From: Sindora glabra
Taxonomy: Eukaryota; Streptophyta; Magnoliopsida; Fabales; Fabaceae
Assembly: GCA_020226215.1 (NCBI GenBank)
Contig: CM035236.1
Span: 57,597,057 to 57,661,056 of the forward strand
Length of the DNA: 64,000 bases
Direction: 5' to 3'
Under the pieces are notes generated by a model that did not search any database, was not told the origin of the DNA, and saw only the letters and a list, made by a program, of their open reading frames with translations. Positions 1 to 13,977 of this stretch are shown here, in pieces. Positions within the stretch are counted from its first letter, which is position 1; each line of letters begins with the position of its first letter. Both the position numbers and the translations under genes were made by a program.

Positions 1-646
1 TATATAATATTATGTGATATTATTTGATATTAAAGTAATATCAAATAATTAAGTTATTAGATATTAAAAAAATATATTATGAGATAATATTATTTTGATA
101 TTTGATAACTATATGTAATTATCTAATAATTAAGATATTTATATTATGAGATAATATTATTATCTAATATTAGATAATTAATAGATAAGTCCTATCTCTC
201 CCCATTATCTCTAGGATAAGGATAAGATGAGTTGTTAAGTGTGATTAGGATTTTGAAAGCATTATCCTAGTAGGATTAGGATTGTGGCTTGCCTAAGCTT
301 TATAAAAGGGGGCTTGAGGGCAGCATATTAGAGAGACACTCATAGACTTCCTAAAACCCAAAATCACTCAGAAAATATCAAAATCCTAGTTCCTAGAGAG
401 AGAAATGCATCCTAGTAGATTCGTGGAAGGCGAGAAGTCGTTGTTCACTCTGTGTGGATACTGTAGAAACGTTGTACCTTTCGGTCGGCGTTTGATTCAT
501 CCGCTCTCAAGTTTTGATCAGTAGAAACACGAGTGCCCAATAAGTAAAACCCTAATCATTGATTTATGCTTTTTGCACGGATCCTAGGTAGAATTCGGAT
601 CAAAATTTTGAAATTTCACTGCATGTAATAATTCGAATTCCTAACA
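1..646 (+). mobile_element. Copia-type LTR, 3' part (cut by window edge)
   Basis: The segment ends in CTAACA at 646. Its last ~120 bases align by eye with the terminal part of the solo LTR at 47645-49180 read in reverse: shared blocks include GGATCCT(A/T)GGT, a CACTG(T)GCATGTA block and a final AAT/TTT..CCTAACA or TTTTTAGCA. A TATA box at 301 followed by a leader-like stretch with many CTAG/AGAGAGA motifs fits the U3-R-U5 plan. The first 180 bases are AT-rich and repetitive (GATAATATTAT variants) and probably belong to U3. No primer-binding site follows base 646, so this is either a solo LTR or the 3' LTR of an element lying to the left. The window edge prevents a decision. Confidence 0.7.
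301..307 (+). promoter_or_regulatory. TATA box of the left-edge LTR
   Basis: TATAAAA at 301-307, followed by GGGGGC and a transcribed-looking leader, is where an LTR core promoter is expected, about 340 bases before the LTR end. Confidence 0.5.
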
Positions 647-3600
647 TCAAGCTATCTAGAAAAACAACACTAATAATTAACATTCTAAGAAAACAAATCT
701 TAAAAGAAAAGAAAAATAAATATCTAAAAAAGATAGATAAAGTTAAAATGAAGGCATAACACTTACATAGGAAAGCAATAATCGAGGATGAAACTTAGAT
801 AAAGTGAAAATGATGATCATATATCAATATTTCTATCAAGAATAAGCTTCAAGCAACATTTTTGCTAAGTTTCATAGAATCAAAGAATTTCTCTCTCCTT
901 ATTTTTTCAAAGAGATTGAACTTGGAGAAAGCAAGTAGAGAGATAAAGATAGAGACTATTGTAATGATACCAAATTAAGAAATTTATAAAAATGAAGATA
1001 AAGAATAGAAATATAAGCATCTTAATAATGAAAATGCCAATAGCTATTATAATTCAACATATGAGAGCGAAAAAGACAATATAGATATTAAATCATATCT
1101 TGCTTTAAAAAATCATAGTTATAAGGCTCTCAGTCAGAAGAAAAATAACAATAAAAGGCTAAGAAGAAATTGAAGTGAGAGAAAATCAAAAGACATGAAT
1201 GTACATTGTACCAAAAATTTTCAAGTCAAGTGAAGTATTAGGAGGCCATGAACAAATAATGGAAGTGATAGAACTACAAGAAGCAAAAGTAAACAATATT
1301 GGTTTTAGATAATAGATTGATTGATATGAAATTTGATGTTAATCATGATGATCTTTTGCATAAGTTAACTGATTAATAGGATTAGAATCACGCACATGAT
1401 TATGTTGACCAAGGGTACACATATAATAAGCAAAGCAAGAGAAAAACTTATTTAGTCTTTTTGAATAATATTCCTAGCATGCAAACCAAAGTTTAAAAGT
1501 GCATGAATGGCCAGTATCATAATTCTGCCATCATAAAAATTATAGGAAGATAAGCTTAAGGTGAGAAAAAGGAAGGACCATATGGGTATCCTTCACTTGG
1601 CTTTACATCATTTGACCTTACAATTAAAATTGTCTTTTTTCTACGCTTTGTAATATCATAGGTTTCAACAATTAAGATTATGAAAAGATGTTTTTAAGAA
1701 AATATACACAATAAAGGCTTCGTTTTAGACATTGTTATGGATTTTAATGATCTCAGATATTGCTTAATGTTAACAAGTTAGGAAACCTAATCTAAACATA
1801 GGTAAAACTTAACTTACTTTAGTTAACCCTTTTTTTCTTAGATGGTAAATCCTTTTTTGGATACTTAAGTAATCTAATGTTTAGTGTTTGCATTGGAATA
1901 AAGTCATCTCAAGGTAACTCTCCATGTTATTTGAATCAATGTTTTACATAGATTATAGAGAGATTTTTGGAATTCAATCATGGATGAAAGCACTAATAGC
2001 TTTGTAAGCTTTTATGTCATAAATGTAGAAAACCTTTATAAATTAGGAAATTTTGATCAATTATTACAACCCTCATTGCATATATTCTTTATAACAGCAT
2101 ATTACTCTCTTAAGGATAGATTAGTCAAAGAATTACAAAATTTATGAAGAACATATTATAGGTTTTAGCCATTAAGATACTCTTTATGGGTATTTTATGA
2201 TTAAAAGTTCCAAAAGCTTGCAATAAAAATAACATTACTATTATCTATTACTTATAATTCTATATGTCTATTTCCTATTAGCATTTTAGTTTATAAGATG
2301 GTTCACCATGACAAGAAGTTAGTGTAAAGAAGTTTGTGGACCAAGAATCAATATCCATATGAAAAGAAACTCATGGATAACAAAAGATCAAAATAAACCC
2401 AAATCAGCACATTCAACATTAATAATATATATGGGTCAGAATATGAATATGAATATGAAGAAAAAATCAAAGAAGTAGTAGAAAAAAAATTCCTTTACCT
2501 TATTTGCATCTATTAAACATAAAAAATGAAAGAACAAGGCATTGCAACATAAAATCAATGTTTTTATGAAAAGAAACCTATGAAAAGCAAAGGATAGAAT
2601 CAAACCCTAACCACCATATTCAACATTCAAAATAACCATAGATCAAACTATCCATATGAGAAGAAAATCATAAACATAGCAAAGAAAATAAAAAATAAAA
2701 CTTGAAAATAAAGCCAAAACTTAGAATGTAAGTTTACAAATATTTATATAGTCAAAAGTGGTTTCATGATCATAAAATCATTAAAAGAACAAAAAAGTAG
2801 GAAGAACAAAGCAAAAAGAACATAATCTATTAGGCAAAAACCTTATTACCTAAGCAATAGCAAGCTAACCAAAGCAAATATGGAGCTTGGCAACTTTGGG
2901 AGCAAAAAAAAACTATACAAATGTTCTTCAACCATCTAGCATCTAGCATTAATTTACAATCTATTGCTCTTAGTTATTTTAAAGCTGAGCATATACTAAT
3001 ACCCATCAAATCTATATATACTTAGGTTGAAAAAATTATGCACATCATTACTTTTATGCATAAACAAAACTCACAAACATATCTTAGTGTTTAGAAGTAC
3101 TAAAAGCATATGTATATTATCCTAAAGCAAATGGACAAAAATAAGGCACAATTAGCAATTAATAGATAAAAGTAGACTTTGATATATTGACTAAAACTTC
3201 TCAATCTTACAGATTTTATCCAAGCATCCATATAATAGGAAATAAAGGAAAGAAATTCAAATTTAATTCAAATCATGAAAAAATCAAAATTCATATAATC
3301 AAATAATTTTCTTATAATATAATAGTCTCAAACAAAAAGGAATGAAAGCAAGTTGAATCAAGATGCACTAACAAAATTAAGTTAAAAATTTAAACTTCCT
3401 TTAATGATCTTTCACACTACAAATCAATTGATTAAGCATAATAAAGCTCATTTTTTCTTCAATTTTATTCATGGATGTTGCCCAATCCTCAAGCTTTTTG
3501 TCATGGAACTATAAAATCATATATTAAAGGGAAAATGCAAAATTTTAAACATAGATTACAAAAAAGCAAAAAGGCTGGGATGTGAACAAACCTCTATCAA

Positions 3601-4195
3601 AAGTAGCTTTAGATGCAAAACCCAAATGTAAAAGTAATACAAAAAAAAAAAACCTTTCGTTCTTGAATTCATTCACATCCATCCAAGTGGTAACATGTAA
3701 ACAAAGAATGACCTTTCATTGTCTAAAGAAATAGGTGAAATTAAAGATATAAAATGTAACAATAACAAATTAAATCCAAAGAATTAAGTCTTTTTAGGCA
3801 AATTTAATGAGTGTGATATATTTTAGACATATTAATTGTTTAAGACATATTAATGGCTTCAGAAACTGAAAAGGAAGAATTGGTTAAAACAAATTTAATG
3901 CTTGTGAGATACAAAGAACACTTGTGTTTTGAAGAAGAAAGTGTGCAAGTGCTATTTTTTTTCCCAACATGGACTATTTGACAAAAAGCCCAATACATTG
4001 ATCTAACATTTACAGCAATATTACCCATCACAATTACAATTAGTAACAAATTGCCCAGCAATCAGGCAGGAAAATGAAAAAGTGAATATTTAATAGCCTG
4101 ACACATCAAAAGAAATAATAATATAAAATAGAGAAGTAAAAATGTATTTTAATTATATGGATAAGAAGATAGGATTGACAAATGAATATAACTAT
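647..4195. other. A+T-rich stretch, no supported gene
   Basis: I see only short, low-complexity open frames here, the longest being about 73 codons on the minus strand at 3840-4061 with no recognisable domain or splice context. No tRNA, LTR end or transposase motif was found. It probably consists of old unrecognisable repeat sequence. Confidence 0.5.
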
Positions 4196-5725
4196 ATAAG
4201 TGTAATATCTCAAGCTAATTTAAAATTTAAAAAATTTTGATATTTCTAGGTAATTATTTATTTATTTGGTTAATAATTAATTTTAAATTATTTTCTATAT
4301 TAAAAGTTTTGAAATATTGAAATGATACTTATGATAATATTTAAAGTTTATTTATTTATTTAGTTTATGTATGGCAGTTATTAATTTAAGATTAGTTTAA
4401 AAATAATTTTTATAAAGAATTTCCTACAAGTTAAAATATTTTAGAAATTATGGGTGCAAGGATTTATAGAATAATTTATTTGTATTTGATACACTACTTT
4501 TGAATATTGTAAAAGTTTGAAATAGATTTATTTTTTTAAATGATTATTATTAATTCAAAGTTATTTAAATATTTTCTATGAAGATTCTCTTACAAGTTAA
4601 AAGTAATTTTAGTAATTATGAGTATGAAGATTTACAAAATTAATTATTTTGTATTTAAACAATTTTTGAAAATTTTAAAAGAATTAAATAATTGTTTTAG
4701 AACTTCAAATTTTATTAGACTATTACAAATATATACATTTATGTGGGTATATTAAGGGAAAATTGGAAATATATGAATAGTATTTTAAATAAAATAAGAT
4801 TTATGACATGAATGGTTGAGATATTTTAAATTCAAAATGGTTGGATGAAATTAAAGAGGAATTTAAGATTATGGTACACCATAATGTATTGAATCATTAC
4901 CCGAAGCCTATTTTCTCTTCTCTCTTGTAAAATTGGTGCTGCTTTTTGGAAAACTGGTCTCCATTTTTTTTCTCTCACTCTCTTCTCGATTTTTTCAAAG
5001 CCCATCAGCTTTCTCTTCCACTAGCCTTTTTCTCACTTTTTGGTTTCACTCTCGCCCACCAATTCACCCTTCTCTCCACACTACCTTTCCCTCTATAGCT
5101 CATATTTGGCTAGTTGTAGCTATTTTTGGCATCAGTGGTGGCTATTTATTGCAACATTTGCATGTTTAGTTCCAACTGGAGAACATGCTAGATTAGCAGT
5201 TGCTGTTAAAGTGGTAGAACCCATATAAACTCGTGGTCAACTTTCTCTCACTGTCTACAGCAACCGCAGTAGATTGCTGGTATTCATACGCACTCCTCCT
5301 ATCGGGTAGTTAGTCATAGTTTAGCTGTGAAGTAGTAGATTCATGTGAAACAACAAACTATAGGATAGATCGGTAGTTGCTACTCCTTCCCAATGATTTA
5401 CTACTTCTTCGGCACTAATGAGCTACTAGCGACTTCATCCAACAAGGATGAGTAGATATATATTATAACATTTCTATATTTGCATTGATTTGAAGGTGAA
5501 ATTAAGAAAAAAAATCATTTTTGTATATTTGAGAAAAATGATGAAGCATGATAAAAATATTGTTTTTATGTTACTAAGTACTAAAATAAAATGATTAAAA
5601 CATATACAGAGCCTTACATCCTATTATTTTAAAATTTTTAAGATTAATTTTAGAAGATCCATATTGTGGATAGATTTACATATATGATGATGGCTCTATA
5701 AAATAAAAATTATATGATATAGAAT

Positions 5726-8700
5726 TGTAATATCCCAAGTTTTATAAATTTGATGCTTGTTGATATTTATTTAGTTAATATCTAGATTTAAATTTCTCTT
5801 TCATTTTAAAGATTCAAGAGAATTGAAAATGATATTCACGATAATGTTTAAAATTTATTTATTTTTATTTATGATCATTATTAAGATTAGTTGAGAATGA
5901 TTTTTTATAAGGAACTTTCTATAAATGAAAATATTTTGGTGATTATGATTGTAAGTATTTAGAAGATAAATTATTTTATTTAATAAATTAAGAATTATGA
6001 AAGTTTAAAATAGATTTATTTTTTTTAGCCATTATTGATTGCAGATTTGTTCAAATACTTTATCCAAATATTTTCTTATAAGTTAAAAATAATTTTAATA
6101 ATTATAAATGAGAGGATTCATGAAATTTATTATTTGTATTGATAAGCTAATTTTTTAGAATAGAGAAAAATGATTAATTTAGAATTTTTTAAAAATATTT
6201 TATATACTGAGGTAAGATAAAAGTAATTAAATTGAGATTTTAAATAGAATAAAAATTAATTTTATGAAAATGAATTTGTAATTAGATGATTAACCAAGAT
6301 TAATTTTAAGAGATTTAGAGGGTTAAGATTTTGGGTGTAAAAGCAATTGATGCACAAGAGGAACACACAAAAAAAACTTTTAGGTCAGCATATTTTCTCC
6401 CTCGATTTTCATGTTTGCTGCTCTCTTTCTCTCAATTTTGGACTCCACTTTTTCTTTTTCACGACAACACTTCTTTTTATGTCTCTTTTTCCAGCAGCTT
6501 CTATAATTCTTACCGACTTCACTTGCAATCTTCCTAATTTTCTCTAGTTGCTCTCTTTACTCTGGTTTCCATTTCTCTCGCTCTCTTCTCTGTCTATTAC
6601 CCACCGTTTGTGGCATTTTCCACACGCTATGTAGCCGTGATGGGTCTCCTTGAATTGCCATCCTTCACCGTACGGGGAAACCGAGTGAAGCCAAAGCAAT
6701 AGCGTATGTGGGTGGCTGGTGTTCTAGTTTTTTCTTTTCCGATGAGGTCTTCATCTACTTCCGGCCACCGTCGTGATGTAAGCCATCACTAGCTATTGCA
6801 AGCCATTAGCAAAAGGAGCGACTAATCAAGATTAAGGATGTCTGTATAATGTTGTTCAGCCATTCTTCCTTGCCGACATTCCGGCATATTCTCGTCGCCG
6901 GCAAGTTAATAGTGGCGTTCTGGTAGCAAGGAAAGGAACTTCTAAAGTTACGGTGATAACTTTATCTGTTGTGTGAGTCAAAGTCAAGAAACCCATTTTT
7001 GGATATTACGGGTCTCTAGTAAGGCTTCGAAAAATATAAAATCTTATGCTATAGAATGTTGGATTAATTTGATTAAGGTTTCTTTAAAGTGTTATGACTC
7101 AGAGTTCTAGCTAACTTCAGCTTGATTTAAGGAAACTCATTTCACGCATACATAGAAAATATGATGATGTGTATATATATATATATATATATATACACTT
7201 TATGATTCTTTAGGTAATTTGAAACCAATCTAGAAAAATCCATTTATGTATAGTTGAGAAACTTGATAATAGATTAGAAAGATATGATTTTCATGCTGTA
7301 AAGAAATTAAATAAGATAATCAAAATATATACAAAATATTATATGCTGTTATTTCGTATAATACATACATGATCCAATAAATCCTATTTTTATTATTTTA
7401 CCTAGATAATTGATATAATATTAATAAAATAAGGATTTGACGCTCTATAATATTAGGTTGCAATACTTATAGTATATCTATATCATGCAGTTGAAATTTT
7501 GATATTCAAAGTTGATGCAAGTAAACTCTTAAATTATGGTGTTTCAATTTCATAAGTCCCCATTATAAAATATAAGAAATTAAAAAATGTGAGTGTTAAT
7601 ATGATTATGAGATAAAGCTAGAATGATAATACTAAAAAGGAATTAAGAAGTTACTCCGTGTTTATAGATTACCATTGTAAATTGCGAATGAGGAAGTAGT
7701 GGAAAGTGAAAGCAAATAACGGGGAATTCTTGAAGAAATTGGGCAATTCAAAGTGAGTATATATCTCACTACTAAATTTTTATCTAAACAAAATATAATT
7801 TAATTATCAAGAATTATATTCTTCTCGCTGATAGTACTGAATCTATAACCTGTATGTGTATATCTGTATTTAAGTATACACTTAGTTCTGTGTTATATTG
7901 AATAAATGTTAATGGATCAGAATGTGCAGCGGAAGCTTGATGAGATTATTAAGAATTACTGAATGATTATGGTTGAACTCTCTATCACTGGTGTGCTAGA
8001 AATCATGGTGTGAAATATGATTTGAGAGTCAAGCTCTCATGTATATACTATTTATAAATTCGACCATGGATAACATTGGAAGTGTGAACTATGTTATAGT
8101 AGTAATCTTGAAATTGTAAACAATAATGGAATTATGATTTGAGAGTTGAATAGTAAATTCTCAGCAAATAGTTATAAAGGATATGAAATTGATCTAAGAG
8201 CCGAATGGAAAATTCCTGACAAATAATTAAGAAAACATAAAATGGCCTTGAAATTAGATAATGGCTACATGTATGGATACGATAACTATTACATGATGTT
8301 ATATGATATTGGAGTTTCTATTTGTGTTTGAATATTATTGGTTGACATGATTGCAAAGACTTGATGTAATTATGATGAATTGTTTGTATTTGAGCCTTAA
8401 TAACTAATTGAAAAATGTTAGTCACCCAAAATGGTTAATGAGTGATTGATTGAGTTTACGATAGTTTGTGATGTAAGATATGAGATCTAAGTTGTTTATA
8501 AGTGAAATTCCAAAATGAGATTAATCATGAGCATCATAGAGATCCAAGAATAATTAGTTTGATAACATGACTAAATTATGATTCATATAAATAATTAATC
8601 ACTTGCAAAATAATGGTAGATATATGTTCACTGAATTTTCGTAACTCACTCTATTGTATTTTAAATATTTTCAAGTTAAAATAAACATACTTAAGTTTTT

Positions 8701-9087
8701 GCATTCATAGAGAAGCAAAAACTGTCAGAACTGAAGATTTAACAGTTAAGATTGTATTAAGTTAGGATTAGCATAAAAATAAAGATGTGGTTGATCTAGC
8801 AACTATATAAAATTTGTATTTGTCTTGAGAATGTATAGTATTGTGTAAATGTTGATCATTATCGTATCTGAAAATTAGATAAGTTTTGTATTATACAGTA
8901 TGTGACCATCAAGAAATGTCCAAAAATAGGGGTGACTTTATTCATTTTTCCATAAAATTTTAAAATAAAGTCTAAGTTCCCTTAAAATTTGGAGAGTTCC
9001 CTCAAATAAAAAGAGTGAAAAATAGTTAAGGCTTATAAAAATTGGTAACGTGATCCACACCGATTATGATTAGGATGGATGATGACA
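5726..9087 (+). mobile_element. Nested solo LTR, forward copy
   Basis: It starts TGTAATATCCCAAG at 5726 and ends GATGATGACA at 9087 (3362 bp). Flanks are AGAAT (5721-5725) and AAAAT (9088-9092), a 5-bp target duplication with one mismatch. It interrupts the outer LTR, whose sequence resumes after 9092. A pyrimidine-rich, more GC-rich block at about 6380-6960 corresponds to similar blocks at 4905-5440 in the outer copy and 11750-12330 (complement) in the reverse copy; this is probably the LTR promoter/leader part and explains the short open frames there, which are not genes. Confidence 0.85.
7171..7195. repeat. (TA)n microsatellite
   Basis: About 25 bases of alternating T and A inside the forward nested LTR. 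Confidence 0.95.
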
Positions 9088-9160
9088 AAAATGCTAGAAC
9101 AATGTGAATAAAATGTTCCTAAAGTATTATACTTTAGTATTTTATGGATTTGAACATGAT

Positions 9161-12100
9161 TATCATTATATAACCTGATCGTGACCAATGTAGATCTCGA
9201 TAATCGGTCTCCACAAGCCTTAACAAATTTTTACTTTATTTTAACTAATAGGGTTTCCAAATTTTAGTGAGATTTAAAATTTATTTTAAAATTTTGCATA
9301 AAATTAAACAAAACCTCCCTTATTTTTGAATACTTATTGAGAGCCACATGCCTTAACATACAAAACTTGTTCATTTCCTAAATATGATAGCATCAAACAA
9401 TCGCATAGTGCCATACAATTACAACATGTAGATAAATGATTCAACACAATGGTTGAATCAATCAAAACTATATCTTTACTTCTTATCCTAATCCAATTAT
9501 CAAAATTCTTTTGTAAGGTAGTCTTGTTTCTCTATAGATGTTATAAGCTCAAGTCTTAACTTGAAAACATTGGAAATATAACAAGGTGAGTTATAAGAAC
9601 TCAATGAGCATATTTCTACCATTATCCAATCTTAGTGCATTTATACTAGATGATTTCATAATAGTTTAAAGTTTAGTTTGTGAAATGAAATCCAATCCAT
9701 ACTCCTTGTGTTTTTTAAATGTGTGAAACCAAGCTTTGGAAGAAATATTCAACTCCATAACTTAAATTTATATTTTCCAATATAAATTATAATAATTTAT
9801 GTTATTCAATAGCACACATCATTATGTTCATATCACACTGCTTGTTTTGGGTAGACATCACAATCACAAATAACTATTAAGGCTCAAACACAAACAAATC
9901 ATAATAATCATATCAGATCCTTACAATCATGTCAAACAATGATACTCACTTACAAGCATAGTTTTAACATTTCACCACCTCACGAATTCATTGATATCAA
10001 CTGTGCATGTATCCATCTTTTGATTTCATAGTCATTCTTATATCATTCTCATATGCTTTGCTAGGAAATTTCCATCTGCCTCTCAGATCAATCTTATATC
10101 TTTCATAACTATTTGTCAAAAAAATTTCATCTAACTTTCATATCATCTCTTCATCACAAATCATAACATTTGATGTCATTACTCTAGCACAGTTCACAAT
10201 TCCCCATTGCCTTGTAAGACTCAATTTATAATGTAATAGATTCACTAGACCTTCACTCTATTCATATCATCATATCTAATATAACTACGCATGGATAACT
10301 ATTCCCCAATTATTAGCAATCAAAGCATATAACACAATCAATCAAACAATAACTAATAACATCATACTTTCGTTGCACACTTTGGTCAATTAACTCTCTT
10401 AATAGCTAATTACGTTTATACCAAGAAACTAAGTTTATACACAAGTATATACATGAATATAAAATCTATACTATTAATATGGAAAATATAATTTATGACA
10501 ATTAAATTATCTTTCATTATAATAGAAAATTGTGGTGAGATATATACTCACCCGACGTTGAACTACCCTTAGAAGGTTCTGAAGCATCCACATTCATCTT
10601 TTCATATTTGTCTCCCATTCACAATTTACAGGAATAATTTATAACGACATGAACACTACTCATTCACTTTCATAGCTTATTATGTTAACAATTTAAGTCA
10701 TTAGTTTCAAAGTCAAGTATGCCATAATTTAGGAGTTATCAAATTAAAGTCATACAAAATAAAAGATCCATTTTATTTCACTTAATCCTTCTAGATTATT
10801 TGTTTCCTTCATTACCAAATATTCACTCAATCATCTTATAATATAAAACCTCTATTTTCAAAAGCAAAAATCATTCTTTGAATACAAAAAAATAATTCCA
10901 AACCACTTTCTTGGTTGATTTGCCAACCTATCATTACCAATAAGAATTCAAGATCTTAGCATCACATTAAACAAGGAATATATATAACACTACTACTTTT
11001 GGATTCATAAAACAAAGTTAATGTACAAGGTCAATCATCAACTTCAATTAGTTAACTTCAGAATTAAATAAAGGAATATGCATATATAAGTCTCTTATAA
11101 ACTGCTAGGAAGAAATTTATTATGTATCATCTATTTGAGCAATCTTTGTATATGGGTTAGCCAAAAATAGTATTATATTTGTTTGTCACACGTTAGAAGA
11201 CAACATATGGCTAAATTAGTTGATTGAGCATGAATCTCTTTTCTTTGTTCCTTAATACGTACACTATCGTAGTTTTGTTACACCGTGATATCCCTTCACA
11301 TACGTTTAAAGGTAAAAGCTAAACTTCAACAAATTCAAGGGGATTCGATAATTTGTTCTATTTTTACATTATGCATTTTAAAGTCCTTTCTTCTATCATT
11401 TATCAGACAAAGAATCAATATTTAGTCTCAGACCTCATACCCTGAAACATTATGAAAAGATAGAAATAGATGAACTACTATTTCACTATTGATACTGTCC
11501 CGTGCAAGTAACATTCCATTTTCGGCTTTGTTAAAGAAAATCACCCAATCCCACACACTTATAGATTTCTTGGATTATGTATAAGTCATTCAGGATATTA
11601 AATATATATAACACCATATTTGCCCTATCCATATTATTCTGGCACATTTATTTATTTCATTTCATTTTTTTAACATAGAAAATATTTTTCTCACGTATCA
11701 GCACAGCCCACAAATCCAAATCTAGCAAAAATATTTCAAAAATAACTTACCCTCGCTTCCTCAGGACCAACCAAAGCTCAACGGTGGCAGAAGTACCGCC
11801 GGAACTCCGGCGAGGGTGCAAAGAGGCAGCAGGTCGTAGCTGCCAACATGAAGCGCAACTCAAAACTTCTGCTTCTCCTCCAACTCACCATGGCTAAGAG
11901 GAAATAGGTGGAGAACTGTGGAAGTTCTGGCAACGTGCAAAGCCGAAGGAAACCAGCTCGTGAAATTCCTCTCCCTCGCACTATTACAGTAAAGTTGCAC
12001 TGCCAGCTATGGAGGGGCTACTCCCGGTAGCAGTAACGCACAACAGTTTGCTCGATAACAAGAATGGCAGCAGAGGAAGGAGAGAAGGAAGACAAAGCAA

Positions 12101-13076
12101 AACCTGAGAGAGAGTGAGGGGCTCTGTTCGGAAATGAGGAAGAACCAAGAGAAGTGTAGAACAAGCTGAACTGTGTGCTGCCATATTGTTCCCGAGAAAA
12201 AAAAGGAATAAATAAAAGAGAAAGAGGCGGTGCACGTGAGGGAAAAGAAGGAAACTTCCGGAAAAATGAGAGAGAGTGTGATGGAAATCCATTTCAAAAG
12301 AGAAAAAAAAGCCAGAACCAATCATAAAAAAGGGCACCGACTTACGAAAGCAAAATACTTAAGAGGAAGTTATAGGCAATGATAAAGTGCTTCTCAATGC
12401 ATCGTGAGCTCACGCCCTTTTTAATGTCATCCTTTCAAAAGATTTTATAAAATCCTAATTACTCGTTTCAAATTAAAAATAATCTAGCTATTTTATAAAG
12501 CTAATTTTTAAATTTTCAATTTAATTATTTTCAAGCTCCTCCCAAAATAAAATCTCAACATCAAAAATTCTAATCCTCCCTTATATATATAAATATACTT
12601 AGTAATTTGATAAATTAGAAGTCTTGGAGTAAATATTATGATATTCTTCATTTCCCAAACTAATTTATAAAAATACGAGCAATTTATTCTATAATTTCTT
12701 GCACCCATAATCACTACAATTATTCCAACCAATGAGAAAATTTTCATAAAAATTATGTAAATAAGTCTCAAATTGATAATAGTCATTTAAAATAAATCTA
12801 CTTCAAACTTTCAAAAATTTTCAAAAATAATTTATCAAATACTAATAAATTACTTATAAATTCTCGCATCTTAAAAATTATTTTAATTTAATTTTACATT
12901 AATGATGATCATATAAAAATAAATATTTTTCAAATATTATCATCAATATTATTTTTAATGTTCCAAAACCATTAACATGAAAAATAATTTAAAATCAAAT
13001 ATTAATTAAATAAATAAATACTTGTCCATAAATATTAAAATTTATAAAACTTCAAATTTAAGCTCAGGATATTACA
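9161..13076 (-). mobile_element. Nested solo LTR, reverse copy
   Basis: Read on the minus strand it starts TGTAATATCCTGAGC at 13076 and ends at 9161 in a decayed form of the family end (GGTCACGATCAGG..TAATGATA where the consensus has GGTCATGACA). Flanks are ATGAT at 9156-9160 and ATGAT at 13077-13081, a perfect 5-bp target duplication. It is 3916 bp, longer than the other two copies, and no coding domain is visible. Internal homology is clear: GTGAGTATATATCTCAC at about 10550 in reverse matches the same motif at 7754 in the forward copy. The changes at the 3' end are mostly C-to-T/G-to-A type, as expected for methylated, silent repeats. Confidence 0.85.
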
Positions 13077-13426
13077 ATGATATAGAAGACTCTTATTCTA
13101 TCATCTTATTTTGGATAATTGATATAGTATTGATAAAATAAGGATCTCATGATTAAAAGTATTAAATTAGTATGTCTAGAATATACTTATATCATCAGAA
13201 CCTCGTATCTTGATTGTTTAATACTTTGATTTGGAGAAACTGTTATATATGAGAGTTTTAATATTTCAATGATAAGTTTGAAAATAAAGAAAGTGAGAAT
13301 CTAGTATTATTAAGTAGCATAATTGGATTACCACTTAATGTTAGGAAGCATAAGAAACAAATGATACTGAAAACTATTACATTATGCTTGGGGTATAGAT
13401 TTATAATATGTGAAAGAAAATAATTA

Positions 13427-13468
13427 GTATTCATATAATTATAATTTGTATTCATATAATTATAATTT
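13427..13468. repeat. Two tandem 21-bp units
   Basis: GTATTCATATAATTATAATTT occurs at 13427 and again at 13448 inside the right arm of the outer LTR; a third, poorer unit (ATATTTATAAAT) follows. Confidence 0.85.
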
Positions 13469-13902
13469 ATATTTATAAATGGTGAAAAGAGGAGGAAAAT
13501 ATGAAAAGATGAATGTGGATACTTCAGAACCTTCAAAGGATGGATTAATGTCATCAAGTGAGTATATATTTTTTTGGTAAATTTTATCTTAATAAAAGAT
13601 GACCTAAATGTGTGAATGATATTCTTTTATTGATAGTACAGATCCCATATTCATGTATATATATGTATTTATATCTATTCAATTTTGTAGTGTAAGAGTA
13701 ATTAGTTGTTAAGTGAATGTTAGTTAATCAGAGTGCATAATGGAAACATAGTAGTGATATTTTTAATGTTCAATGGATTGTGATTGTGTTCAATGATATC
13801 TGTATGATATGGCTATATGTTACTATGTGCTTAGCATTATCCAGTGATGAATTAATGACTTTGTAATGAAATTATATAAATAATTATGTTATGAGAATTG
13901 AA

Positions 13903-13907
<5 letters not shown>

Positions 13908-13973
<66 letters not shown>
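13908..13973. repeat. (AT)n microsatellite, about 66 bp
   Basis: This is uninterrupted AT alternation inside the outer LTR right arm. Its length is likely to vary between individuals and to be imprecise in the assembly. Confidence 0.95.

Positions 13974-13977
<4 letters not shown>

Noticed and set aside
3840..4061. Minus-strand 73-codon open frame
   Set aside because: No recognisable domain, no splice or promoter context, and within repeat-like sequence.
4933..5228. Overlapping plus-strand open frames of 62-78 codons
   Set aside because: They fall in the CT-rich island of the outer LTR, and the translation is compositional (Ser/Phe/Leu/Pro) with no domain.
6331..6547. Two overlapping plus-strand open frames of 66-68 codons
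   Set aside because: Same LTR island in the forward nested copy; not conserved between copies.
7171..7195. TA-rich tract considered as a promoter
   Set aside because: It is a plain dinucleotide microsatellite with no downstream gene.
11778..12337. Long minus-strand open frames (67-117 codons, two frames overlapping)
   Set aside because: They lie in the pyrimidine-rich island of the reverse nested LTR, are of low complexity (Phe/Leu/Ser-rich) and have no counterpart frame in the other two LTR copies.
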